Source of the DNA: Arachidicoccus ginsenosidivorans
GTDB taxonomy: Bacteria > Bacteroidota > Bacteroidia > Chitinophagales > Chitinophagaceae
Reading direction: 5' to 3'
Assembly: GCF_007971385.1 (NCBI RefSeq)
Contig: NZ_CP042434.1
Coordinates: 62,001 to 126,000 of the forward strand
DNA: 64,000 bases
Shown here: piece by piece, positions 49,928 to 59,807 of the stretch
Layout: the number at the start of each line of letters is the position of its first letter
How positions within the stretch are numbered: the stretch's first letter is position 1
Program-made: the position numbers and the translations under genes
The notes under the pieces: generated by a model
Seen by the model: only the letters and a program-made list of their open reading frames with translations
Told to the model about the DNA's origin: nothing
The model's database searches: none

Positions 49928-51541
49928 ATAAAAGGTAAAATCAGCACGATTTACATTACTAACATCCCAATTATTGAGGTTTTGATTAAATGCAGCAGCA
50001 TTACGAAAGGTATTACTTAAAGTAGTAACAGCCGATACATCCCAATCGCCCATTGCTGCATTTTCTGTAAGGGAACTGCATCCATAGAATGCGCCAGCCA
50101 TATCCGTACAATTACTAAGGTCTGGTTTATCGAGTGCGTGAATTTCCATATTGGAAGCCCCTTTAAAGGCATTATTGAAGGTGGACCAACTTGTACTCCC
50201 CCACTGCTCGATGCTCAGCAGCTTATTTGGCGTACCTGTTCCAACTTTAAAAGCTGTAAAACTGCCGGTCCCAGATGTGATGGAGACCAAATAAGATCCT
50301 GCCACAGGAAAAGTAAGGTTATTGGTTCCGCTCACACCAATCTGATCACCGTTAACAGTCGGAACATCCAGGTATTGCCAATGAATGGTAAAATTACTAC
50401 CGGTCGCTTCAAAGGAGATATTAGCTGCATTCGCATCCCCCATGTCTGATTTCCAAATAGTACTGAAGGCTCCTGCTGGTAGGTTATAATTACTGGAAGG
50501 TGCATCCAGCAACTGTCCTACTGCCACTGCTGTCCCAAAATCAGGACTACCATCTACCTTCCAGCTAAAGGGCTGGATCCGCACATTTCTAGGGTTATCA
50601 CTGCCTCCATTGGCTTTATTTCTGGCATGATAAACAATCCAATCCTCAGTACCATCTGGAGATTTAAAGAATCCATTGTGTCCCGGCCCGTAAACTTGCC
50701 CTGCATCATTTCTGGTAAAAACAGGTTCGGATTTTTTTGTCCAGCTAGCCGGTAGCATGGGATCAGATCCTGGAGTAAGGGTTAATAATCCTAAACAATA
50801 ATTATCGGTAGCATACAAACTGGCAGAGAAGGTAACAAAAACATTGCCTGCAGCATTTTTCAGGACTTCAGGCCCTTCATTAAGTGATAAGCCGTGTTTT
50901 TCCCAGGCATATTGTGGTGTGCTTATCAATACACGATTGCCAGAAACGGTCCAGGGGTCACTTAGCTTAGCAATGTATATGCTCTGCAAATGTTCGGAAG
51001 TGGAGGTCCATCCACTCCAAAGCATATAGAGTTGACCACTGAGTTCCATAATCGTACCGTCGATGGCCCAGTTATCCGTTGCGTCTCCAACCTGGCCTTT
51101 TAAGGTCCAGTTTTTTGAAGTTGGATCGCTGTCGGGGTTTTCAATCACGTACATGCGGTGATTGGCATTATCTCCATCGTCTGCGGCAAAGTAAACATAC
51201 CATTTGCCGTTAATCTTATGCAGTTCTGGCGCCCATATATTTTTCATAGTTGACGGCGGTGTATAAACAGTCGCATAAGACGGCTGCGAAGAAACGACAT
51301 CCCCCAGATGAGTGATATCGCCTGTTCTGTAAATCACTATTTTGCTTCCTTGGGTATAAGTAAAATAATAAAGTCCACCTTCTTGATAGATCCATGGATC
51401 CGCTCCTCCAGTGGCCCAGATAGGATTGCTAAACTGTGGTTGAGCGGGGCTACCTTGAGCAAAAACAGTTGTTTTGCTATTAATGAGCACCATTAGTATT
51501 GCTAATAGACAAATACTTACATGTAAAATTCTCCTTTTCAT
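48806..51541 (-). CDS. Modular GH43 enzyme with BspA repeats and T9SS tail
   Basis: 911 residues, intact. Signal peptide ending TTVFAQ. GH43 five-bladed propeller (about residues 35-345) with the three expected acids: Asp in ATGGADPWIY, Asp in WAIDGTIMEL and Glu in NEGPEVLKNA. Next come a beta-sandwich of about 80 residues (FEATGSNFTIHWQYLDVPTV), a junction ending LSIEQWGSTSWSTF, seven BspA/DUF285 repeats of 25 residues with the core FNQ-x4-WDVS-x2-TNM, and the Por-type C-terminal domain. GH43 enzymes release arabinose or xylose from side chains; this type resembles extracellular alpha-L-arabinofuranosidases. The T9SS tail predicts export across the outer membrane and surface attachment. Unlike its two neighbours it carries no frameshift and lacks the unassigned hydrolase-like module. 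Confidence 0.9.
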   Translation of the reverse strand: MKRRILHVSICLLAILMVLINSKTTVFAQGSPAQPQFSNPIWATGGADPWIYQEGGLYYFTYTQGSKIVIYRTGDITHLGDVVSSQPSYATVYTPPSTMKNIWAPELHKINGKWYVYFAADDGDNANHRMYVIENPDSDPTSKNWTLKGQVGDATDNWAIDGTIMELSGQLYMLWSGWTSTSEHLQSIYIAKLSDPWTVSGNRVLISTPQYAWEKHGLSLNEGPEVLKNAAGNVFVTFSASLYATDNYCLGLLTLTPGSDPMLPASWTKKSEPVFTRNDAGQVYGPGHNGFFKSPDGTEDWIVYHARNKANGGSDNPRNVRIQPFSWKVDGSPDFGTAVAVGQLLDAPSSNYNLPAGAFSTIWKSDMGDANAANISFEATGSNFTIHWQYLDVPTVNGDQIGVSGTNNLTFPVAGSYLVSITSGTGSFTAFKVGTGTPNKLLSIEQWGSTSWSTFNNAFKGASNMEIHALDKPDLSNCTDMAGAFYGCSSLTENAAMGDWDVSAVTTLSNTFRNAAAFNQNLNNWDVSNVNRADFTFYGCKTFNQPMDKWDVSSVTNMSNLFFGTTKFNQPIGNWDVSKVTNIGHIVQSAHAFNQDISAWDVSSVTNMAYMFYDASSFNQDISNWDVSHVTNMVRLLERASAFDQNLGKWDISSVAKAKNGDGSLVNAFTNSGISCSNYSLILKGWDENPTTPSGLTLTATGLTYDDNYATGYHDDLVNNKGWVITGDAVGNCTVDESSVPVTLADFSGTLTRGQAKLHWQTGVEVNVDHFELEAIYNANGKDPQGSFVSLGSLQPKGGGSTYQMSVTQTAENAYYRLKIVDQDGAISYSHNLVQLKQNIDSPLKLYPNPATNQITVQVNRASELRIYSTGGVLVKRVMLQKGANTIAISELSVGVYFAKVNGQQVKLIKK

Positions 51542-51689
51542 CAGCTTTGATTTTATTGTTTAAAAAATATATTTGTTCAGTTTGTTTATTTATTTAAATA
51601 GATATTCTCCCGGCTAATTGTTTTAAATCATCCAACCTGTAAGCGCTACGTTTAGGTTGACATGTACTTAATAAGTAAATTTTTGTATT

Positions 51690-54600
51690 TTACTTTTTAA
51701 TAAACTTGATTTTCTCAGAATCTCCTTCCAAAGCCGCATAATAAACGCCTGCGCTAAGCCCTACCAGGGGTATTTTATTGATTCCCGTTAATAACTTATA
51801 TTCTCCTACCACCTTGCCTGTAGCATCAAAAATGTGCAACCTGCTTTTGTTACTCTTGCTTAAAATCCTGACATTGATGTAACCTGTAGCCGGGTTGGGG
51901 AAAACATAAACATTCGCATCCAGTGGCTGCCAGATGAGCTTAACGATATTATGGCTGTAACTAATTTTGCCATCTTTGTCTACCATTTTAAGCCGGTAAT
52001 AGGCTTTGGCTGCAGCCTGAGGTAATGTAATACTATAATAAGAACCAGCTCCACTTGCGACACGCTTGCCTACAAGGATAAAATGTCCTGTAATGATGGT
52101 GCTATCTTTGCTTTGCTTTTGGCCCTTATTTTGCTGATTATTATCATATAATGCTTCCAATTCATAATGGTCGAACTGAAGTTCTTCACCCGATTGCCAG
52201 GTCAAGGTGGCTTGTCCATAATTTATATATCCCTTAAAGCTAGCAAGTGTCACGGGCACTGGCGCTTCTGAAACGGTGCATTGTCCCATTATATCTCCAG
52301 CAATTGTCCAATTTTTGTTGCTTATTAATGCATCTCTGGAATTGGAAGCATAATCCTGATCATATGATAGGTTGGTTACACCAAGCGTCAATTGCGAAGG
52401 GGTACTGCTATTTTCCGACCAACCTTTCAGTGTTTGGCTATAATTACTGCAATCCATACCGCTATTACTGAGCATACTCACTAGTGATCCGTCATTATTT
52501 TTAGCCTTAGCCACACTGGATAAGTTCCAACCACCGAGGTTTTGATTAAAAGCTGAGGCCGAATTAAGTAGGGAGACCATATTAACAACCTTTGCTGTAT
52601 TCCAACTGCCAATATTACTATTAAAACTCTTTGCATCATAAAACATAAAGGCCATATTGGTAGCGCTGGACACATTCCATCGACTGAGGTCTTGATTATA
52701 AGCATGGGCGCTTTGCAGAACATGCCCAATATTCTCCACATGACTGACGTCCCAACTGCCAAGCGGCTGATTAAATTCGGTAGCACCATTAAAGAGATTA
52801 CTCATATTGGTAACGGCAGAGACATCCCATTTGTCCAATGGCTGATTGAAGGATTTACAGCCTTTGAAGCTACTATTTAAGGTGGTAACCTGGGACAGAT
52901 CCCAGTTGTTGATATTTTGGTTAAAAGCAGTAGCCCCGTTGAAGAGATTACTCATGTCTGTTACATGGCCGGTATGCCACTCGTTCATGGCCGGATTGGT
53001 TGTAATACCACTGCAACTTCTAAAGGCACCGGACATTTTGGTTACCAGGGCCAGATGAGGGGTATCCACTGCATTGAGTGTTAGATTGCTGGCGCCACTA
53101 AAAGCGCTAGCAAAGCTGGTCCATGGGATACTACCCCACTGCTCGACGCTCAGTAGTTTTTTGGGCGTAGCCGTTCCTATTTGAAATGCGGTAAAACTGC
53201 CACTGCCAGGTGTGATGGATACTAAATAGGTGCTGGCCTTGGGAAAGTTGACGGTATTATTGCCACTTACACCTGTGGCCCCCCTGTGCTGGATGGATCA
53301 AACAGGTCCTCCCAGTGAATGCTAAAATTACTGCCTGTAGCCTTGAACTGGATATTGGTCGCTGTGCCGCCCGCATTGTCTGTTTTCCAGGTGGTGGCAA
53401 AGGAGCCCGGCGTCACATCTGCTACCTTAGTAGGGGTAAAGGTAATGGTCGCCTGGTCACTGTCTGTTGGTTTATCCAACTGTACACTGAACACATGGGT
53501 GGCTGCATCCATTTGCACATCTCCTTTATCGGCTCTGACAAACTGAGGGCAATATCCTTGTAGTACAACAGAGGATTCACCGGGAGCAAACTGGACGGTC
53601 ACCTGCAGCTCTTTGCCCATGGGCTGGATAGCAAGGATTCTTTTCGCACCAGTAGCAGCGATCTTGCCAGCATCACCCAAAAAGGCAATGCCGGAACTGG
53701 TCACGGGGGCTATAATATAATAATTAAAGTTATCCGTGGATACCTGATCGGTAAAAGCAGTGGTTGCGGCCTGTACTTTGACTGTTTTGGCGATGGGGTT
53801 GTAAATAGCTACTTCTCCTATTGCCCCCAGCTCCGTGGGTTTAAAGGAAAAATCACGGACTGTATGCGTATCATCGCAAAATGCATACAGGTAATCGGTT
53901 GTGATATTGCCTGTTGCAGTGTGGGTATAGGTATAACCTAGCACCGGTTTACTGTCTCCTGCCGCCATAGACAGGTAGCTTTGATCCAAAGGTAGGATGG
54001 GTACATCTGGGCGCACAATCTGACCGTCCTTTCTGGCAGCCATCAGAATATTACCCTTGTTTTCTTTGCCAATAGCGTCTCCTGTGCCTACTGGCCCGGC
54101 AGAGAGTACGGAAAACACCATATTGCCCATTTCTGTGCTCTTGAAGACATCGCTCCAGGGCATCGTGCCTGTCTCATAGGCTAACTGGGAGGTAAACAAA
54201 AACTTAAACCATTTATTGTTTTTAAAACGATCGTCACTGGTGCGGATAGTGGTGAGGTTATTGTATTTTAATCCCTGGAGAAAATAACGGGGCATGGCCA
54301 TGCAATATTGAAGGTTGATGCCTCGGCTGGCTGCCTGGCTGGCCATATTGTCTGTAAAAGCGTCTGCTACAGTTAATGTGTTTTGCATCTCAGGGGAACC
54401 GCGGTAGATATAATCCAGCCAATCTTGCTCATAGCAGCTAACATTTGCAGCTTTAAGGTAGCTCATGATGTCTTGCCAAAAGGCAGGATCAGGGACATAA
54501 TTCCCGATACTTGATACTGCTCGTTATAAGGGCTTCTGGGATCTACCCAACGGTTATGGGTAACCAGGGGCACACCTAGTTTCCCCTGGAAACCTTTTAG

Positions 54601-56343
54601 CTCATCCGGGAATACAAATGGGTCTGCCACGTAATCCATCAGACCGCCATACAGGTTCCAGGCCCCCGTAGGTAGTTTTGAGTTTTTATATCCGGGGCCT
54701 TTTACGCCTGTGGCGCTATAATTGCTTTTTTCATACCACCAGCTGTCTAGTTGCATATAACCAATGGGGATATCGTTATCGTCATAATATTTTTTTAGAT
54801 TAAGTAGTGTCTGCTCATAGCCCAGATTGGTATCGTAGTTATAATAATAAGCTGCCCCATTATCGGTCCAATAGCCATAATATTTAAGCAGCGGATCCTG
54901 ATCTTTATCCGGAAAGGATCGGTCATATATATCCCTAAGAGAGGCGCCCCAGCTATCCCAGCTTTCTCTTATCCCGTTATCCATGACCATAATGGTGGAA
55001 TAGGAAAATCCTGCTGGATAACTGGTAATATCCTCATTAAGGGTGCTGGTAATTTTACTTGCGCCGTCTCCTTCCATCTTAGCAACCATAAAGTGTGATG
55101 CAGGCGATATAATACAAGCGTTTTTATTATCATCAAAGAAAAGCCAAGGTGTAGAAGTCTCATTTAGCTGGAACTCGGGCCAGGAAAAATGATCATTATG
55201 ATAACTAAATGGATGCATGCCGGAGGGCATGGATGTGAAGTTTGGGAAACCTTTAAGTGCACCACTCTGGCCATTGGGAAGACTGATATCAAAAATAACA
55301 ACAGGACTGTTTTTGTACCAACGGATGGAACCGGTTTTATTGCCGCCATCCCAGCTGAAGCTGGTCTTGGTGTAGTCTCCCACCTCATCATTGCCGCTAG
55401 CTGTGGTGATATCTGTTAGCGCCTGCCCTATGGATCCCGAAAAATGCCAGCCAGTTATATTAGAAGTTATTGAATAGTCACCCGTGCTGGCATCAACTGA
55501 GATACTGGCAGGCTCATAGTCCTCTAATTGTTCCATCTTTACCGCATAGCGTTTGCCTAAGGTATCCGCAGATACTGCATTAAAATGAAGTGCGTCCCCT
55601 CTGTCCGACAATCCTTCGGAGGAGACGACACCTACATCACTCAAATGTTCAGTTAACTGCGGTAATTGAGTATTAATCATATTATGTGGCGCATAAAAAC
55701 GCCCCAGTTCACCAACAATAAACGGCAATTTAGCATTTCCAACTTCTTGCCTGATATTGGCAATCAACTGGTAAAGTTGCGGCATATAATTTGGGGCAAG
55801 ATCAGTCGTACAATCCGATTCCCCTTGGTGCCAGATAACCCCTTTGATTATCCCCGCCTTCATTGCTTCTTTGATACGCGTTATGGCATCATCATAGGGA
55901 TGTGTGTTAGTGGCTGCATCATAAGCACCCGGCAGCCAGTGTTCAATCGGAGAACCGCCCACGGCACAAGGCACAAGCCCAATCTTAATATTAGGATTAA
56001 CTGCATCATCATACATTTTCATACCAAAGGCAAGCCCAGGGCCTACACCATCCTGATTAGGCTTCTCATAGTGCAGCGGGTTATGTGCTACTTCCCACTG
56101 CATATTTTGATTCAAGGCAAGTACATGGTCATTATGAATAGCCTTATTCTCATCTGTCAGATAGCCCCTTCCTGCCATATTAGACTGCCCCATCAAAAGA
56201 TAAATATGAAAGGAACTGTCTGGCCCAGTGGCAATAGTTCCACGGGCCAGCACTGTTCCTGTAATGCACAGAGACAACAAGAGGCCTATCAACTTGATGA
56301 AATGCGCAATATATCTACGTCCCAAACGACTATTTTTTGACAT
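51690..56343 (-). pseudogene. Modular secreted enzyme: SASA-type esterase, unassigned hydrolase-like module, BspA repeats, T9SS tail; two frameshifts
   Basis: The preferred start is ATG 56343 (MSKNSRLGRRYIAHFIKLIG), giving a signal peptide; a TTG 17 codons upstream is less likely. Head: a sialate O-acetylesterase-like SGNH domain (about residues 40-270) with LLMGQSNMAGRGYL (Ser), VPCAVGGSPIEHWLPGA, GVIWHQGESD and a late Asp/His region (DRGDALHFNA), probably a carbohydrate acetylesterase. Then the same unassigned module as in the 43429 gene, the beta-sandwich region, BspA repeats and a Por tail (VFPNPATGYINVRILSKSNK) that differs from the R1 version. Frameshifts lie near 54502-54505 and at the C6 run 53279-53284, both at the positions seen in the other copy. 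The G5 that is G4 in the other copy is intact here. Full product about 1550 residues. Confidence 0.8.
52963..55503. repeat. Long direct repeat R2, copy 2 (2541 bp)
   Basis: Counterpart of 44651-47190. The shared segment starts inside the BspA region (ACATGGCCGGTATGCC) and ends at the junction with the SASA-esterase head (GCATCAACTGAGAT), so the unit swaps whole modules between genes. Confidence 0.9.
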
Positions 56344-56863
56344 AAAAACGTATAATAATCCCATTTTGCTTAAAACATTTAAGTGGTATGGCAATTGAAA
56401 TATTTACAATAAAAAATTAAATATTAACGAATAACTCTTTAGATTAAAAATTTATGCGCAACAACTGAAAGTCTACCAAAAGATCAGAAATCATCAAACA
56501 TGATTACACAAAAATAAAAGCTAATGAATCTAGCATTACATGTCAAGTTAAAGGCGGCGACCTGCAATTGCAAGAGCCGCCTTACACTACTCCACACTCA
56601 AATTCAAATCTTTTAGACAGTTTAGTCATTAAGGATAAACAAATAGTCAAAATCAAATCCTTGGTTGTATAAAATATCTCCCTCATTTTTACACTTAGTC
56701 ATAGTATATTTTTTGAAGATAATATATCAGCCTATTTCATAAACTGCCACATTTTCCTATTCTCACATAATTTCAATAATACAGTTCATATATATCAACA
56801 CACATTACCCATTAACATCAAGACACCTTCTAATGGGTTGTATTTTAAGCACTTAAATTAGAA
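56344..56863. other. Intergenic region upstream of the SASA-headed gene
   Basis: About 520 bases, AT-rich, no recognisable gene. A loose inverted repeat rich in GGCGGC/GCCGCC (about 56552-56581, downstream of the GH5-like gene start side) could be a weak terminator or attenuator but I cannot assign it firmly. Confidence 0.35.
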
Positions 56864-58114
56864 TCATCTTACAATTTTCCCATTCAACTTTTTAATTAGT
56901 TCAACTTCTTGTCGATTGTAAGGTGTATAATTTTTCCTCAGGATATCGTGAAACCATAGATCAGGCTCCCTTCCATCCGGCATTGGTGTATCCCATGCAT
57001 ATTTAGTGTTGGTTTTACCTTCGACAAAACCCCAATTTATAGCACTAACATTTTCTCTCTTAAGCATCGGAAGGGTATTACTAAAAAGGCTGCCTTTTGT
57101 TCTGGCCATATATTCTGTACAAAACAATGGTTTACCATTCGTTTTTAATAATTCTATCACTCTTTTATGCCATTCTGGTTTCTCATAATCATGATAGGTG
57201 ATGATATCTGAATTGGCCATTTGAAATTTGTTGAGTTCATCTAAATCCCATTTCCAAAGGCCAGCAGTAATTGGCTGATCTGGCCGAACAGCCTGTGCCC
57301 ACTTAAAAACTGCCTTCAGTAAGGGTAGTGATTTATTTCCCTTTCCACTATTGCCTGGTTCATTATATAAATCCCAGGCCAACACACGATCATCATGTTT
57401 GAATGAAGTCAAAATGTCTGTAACATATCTTTTTAATTCTGAAAATGTAGATGGGTCCTCTGAAGTGGGTTGTCCTGGATCCTGTAACCATCCTGAATTG
57501 TGTATACCGACTTTGGGTTCAGGTTGTTTACCAGGATAGCCCTGTTTATTCCAGCAATCATCGAAAAAAACAAACATGGGTTTAATATGATGCCTTTCCG
57601 CAATAGTCAAAAATTGGTCCATTCGCTTTTTAAACCCCTTTGGATCCTCTTTCCACGCAATACTATGCAAAAAAACACGCATAGTATTAAAACCAATATC
57701 CTCAGCAAGCTGAAATTCTTTATCAATCAAACTTGGGCTGAATGTTTCTTCTTGCCACATCTCCAGTTGATTAATTGCATTACTAGGAATATAGTTAGCT
57801 CCAATTCTCCAGCCTGACAGTGAATACCATTCACCTGCCTTTTCAACAGACCACACTGAATTTTTAAAGTTTGTTCTTGTAGACAAAGTCGCTCTAACCG
57901 ATTTATTCTCTGCAGCATTACTCAATTCAAAACAAGCACTAACCAAAATACCAAATATGAAAATAAAGCAGCTCGCCCCTATAACTGACCGAATTACCTT
58001 TCTATTATGCGCAGTAAAGGTAATTAAGGGCAAATGCTTTTTAATATTAAGGCAGGCGTTTATGAACGGATGCAGCACTACTTTAATGCTATTTTTAGTT
58101 CTTTTAATTCCCAT
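56864..58114 (-). CDS. GH5-like (cellulase-fold) glycoside hydrolase
   Basis: 416 residues. The N-terminus is unusually long and basic before a single hydrophobic segment (SVIGASCFIFIFGILVSACF), so the protein may be lipid- or membrane-anchored. The TIM barrel shows WRIGANYIPSNAINQLEMWQ, IGFNTMRVFLHSIAWKEDP, KPMFVFFDDCW, the acid/base motif LAWDLYNEPGNSG (Glu about 253), ITYHDYEKPEW and the nucleophile strand PLFCTEYMARTKG (Glu about 334), then INWGFVEGKTNTKYAWDTPM. This is the clan GH-A pattern, nearest to GH5-type enzymes; the exact family and substrate are not certain. It is divergent from the regulator at 58808, which may control it. Confidence 0.75.
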   Translation of the reverse strand: MGIKRTKNSIKVVLHPFINACLNIKKHLPLITFTAHNRKVIRSVIGASCFIFIFGILVSACFELSNAAENKSVRATLSTRTNFKNSVWSVEKAGEWYSLSGWRIGANYIPSNAINQLEMWQEETFSPSLIDKEFQLAEDIGFNTMRVFLHSIAWKEDPKGFKKRMDQFLTIAERHHIKPMFVFFDDCWNKQGYPGKQPEPKVGIHNSGWLQDPGQPTSEDPSTFSELKRYVTDILTSFKHDDRVLAWDLYNEPGNSGKGNKSLPLLKAVFKWAQAVRPDQPITAGLWKWDLDELNKFQMANSDIITYHDYEKPEWHKRVIELLKTNGKPLFCTEYMARTKGSLFSNTLPMLKRENVSAINWGFVEGKTNTKYAWDTPMPDGREPDLWFHDILRKNYTPYNRQEVELIKKLNGKIVR

Positions 58115-58807
58115 AATAATTATCCGATTAATGAGCCTCTGTAAATTTATTGAATATATTATACAACAGTTTTTATGTAAACAAGAAGCAATTAAAATGA
58201 TGCAGTGACCTATAAATAAAACCCCTAATGACTATTGGCGCACCTCCCTACCCTCCCAAATAAAAGTAAAGGCTTTATTTTCTTTCTTAAAGCTGATCCA
58301 TCTTCTTTATCGAAGATGCTAATTTTTATTTGACAAATGTGTAACAGAATAATTATAATAGAACGATCATTCTTCTCATAAAATCTACTAATTTTATCAT
58401 TTTATTAATTACTGACACCGCCAATTGTTAAACAATTAACTTATTTGAGAATAAATCTTCCATTAGAAGCGGTGATCTTTCTTGTTTCGATTTTCTGAAA
58501 AATTACAGAATATTCAGGTGATGAACCCTAGTAGACTTACAAAAGGCCGATCCACCAAAAATAGGATCTTCTTAAAATTGTATTCAGGTGAACACTAAAG
58601 GCAAGCATAATTATTCTTTAACCGTTAATACAGCGTACCGCTCCAGAGAAAAAAGTTCCTGATTAATCATAAATTTTGCAAAAATCACATCAAGATCAAT
58701 TGAAACTTGCCATATCAGCAAGATTTATTAAATTCGTTTTAACTTTAGCATTAAAATAAAGTCAAATTAAGGTTAAATACAAAAGTTACTCAAAATCAAT
58801 AGGGACA
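58115..58807. other. Divergent promoter region, GH5-like gene and regulator
   Basis: About 690 bases, no gene. It separates the minus-strand GH5-like gene from the plus-strand regulator, so both promoters and any AraC-type operator should be here. I saw repeated TATTCAGGTGA (58512-58522 and 58581-58591), a direct repeat spaced 69 bases apart that could be a regulator-binding site; this is speculative. Confidence 0.4.
58512..58591. repeat. Direct repeat TATTCAGGTGA, two copies
   Basis: TATTCAGGTGA occurs at about 58512 and again at about 58581 in the region upstream of an AraC-type regulator and of the divergent GH5-like gene. AraC-type proteins often bind direct repeats, so this is a candidate operator, but the 69-base spacing is large and chance is not excluded. 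Confidence 0.35.
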
Positions 58808-59596
58808 ATGCATTTTTTTGATACACATACACATAAGGCCACTATTCTGATTGTCGATGACAATACTGAAATTCTAGAATTCTTGCAGGATGACTTAGAG
58901 GAACATTACCACGTGCTCATAGCAACCTCTGTCAAAAAGGCAATGCCATATTTCGAAAATGAAATGATCTCGCTGGTAATCAGTGATATTCTTATGCCCG
59001 AGACAGATGGTCTAACTTTTTGCAATACAATAAAGACAAATTTGGAGCTGAGTCATATTCCAGTTATCCTTTTAACAGCTAAAAATGGAATTCCTGCACA
59101 AATTGAGGGATTAGAACAAGGGGCAGATGCCTATATTGAGAAACCTTTTTCACCTGAGTATCTACAAGTACAGATTGCCAACTTACTAGATAACAGAAGC
59201 AGGATGCGTTCCTATTTTTCCAGCTTTCCGCTTTCTACTATTCACAGTATGGCTCACAACGCTGCTGATGAACAATTTTTGGATAAATTGCATCAAGTAA
59301 TTGTCCAGCACATCGATGACCCGAATTTAGATGTTCATCTACTTTCCAGTAAATTGTTCATAAGTAAACCTACCTTATATAGAAAGATAAAATCAATTTC
59401 TGATATGACACCAGGCGAATTGATCAATCTCACACGTCTAAAGAAATCTGCGGAATACCTTTCTGAACAAAAATACAGCATTAATGAAGTTTCTATTATG
59501 GTTGGCTTTAATTCCGCTACCCATTTTGGAAGGTGTTTCCAAAAACAGTTTGGCATGAGCCCGAGTAAGTTCTTATCAACGGGGGATACTCAATAA
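58808..59596 (+). CDS. Orphan receiver-AraC response regulator
   Basis: 262 residues. The receiver has ILIVDDN, the phospho-acceptor Asp in VISDILMPETDGL (about residue 62), LLTAKNG and EKPFSPEYLQVQ. The AraC domain has LFISKPTLYRKIKSISDMTP and VSIMVGFNSATHFGRCFQKQ, ending GMSPSKFLSTGDTQ. No histidine kinase gene lies next to it: the upstream neighbour is the divergent GH5-like gene and downstream is the convergent GH67 gene. The domain order and length match the regulator at 38915. It probably activates the surrounding xylan/pectin genes. Its kinase could be the orphan sensor at 1-1650 or one outside the window; this is inference. Confidence 0.9.
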   Translation: MHFFDTHTHKATILIVDDNTEILEFLQDDLEEHYHVLIATSVKKAMPYFENEMISLVISDILMPETDGLTFCNTIKTNLELSHIPVILLTAKNGIPAQIEGLEQGADAYIEKPFSPEYLQVQIANLLDNRSRMRSYFSSFPLSTIHSMAHNAADEQFLDKLHQVIVQHIDDPNLDVHLLSSKLFISKPTLYRKIKSISDMTPGELINLTRLKKSAEYLSEQKYSINEVSIMVGFNSATHFGRCFQKQFGMSPSKFLSTGDTQ

Positions 59597-59807
59597 AATG
59601 ATAACTGTAGTAAACGAATTCAAAATTACCTGAATCCATTTATTTCAAAATACTGTCCGATTATGCTTTTTCAAATTTATGTGCTAACTGCTAGAATGAT
59701 CCGGTTAATTTGTGCAGGATATCACTAGTTAAGGCATCAAAATAGCTTCTTTAATTACCCTGCGCAAGGTTTAGCAATACGCTCTACAATATGCTTTATT
59801 TATCCAA

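Noticed and set aside
48806..50140. 25-residue periodicity taken as a CRISPR or minisatellite at DNA level
   Set aside because: The period is coding and imperfect at DNA level, with the conserved WDVS/TNM protein core; it is a BspA/DUF285 repeat protein.
55666..56340. 224-codon plus-strand frame opposite the SASA-esterase head
   Set aside because: Fully antisense to a clear SGNH esterase domain with catalytic motifs; no domain of its own.
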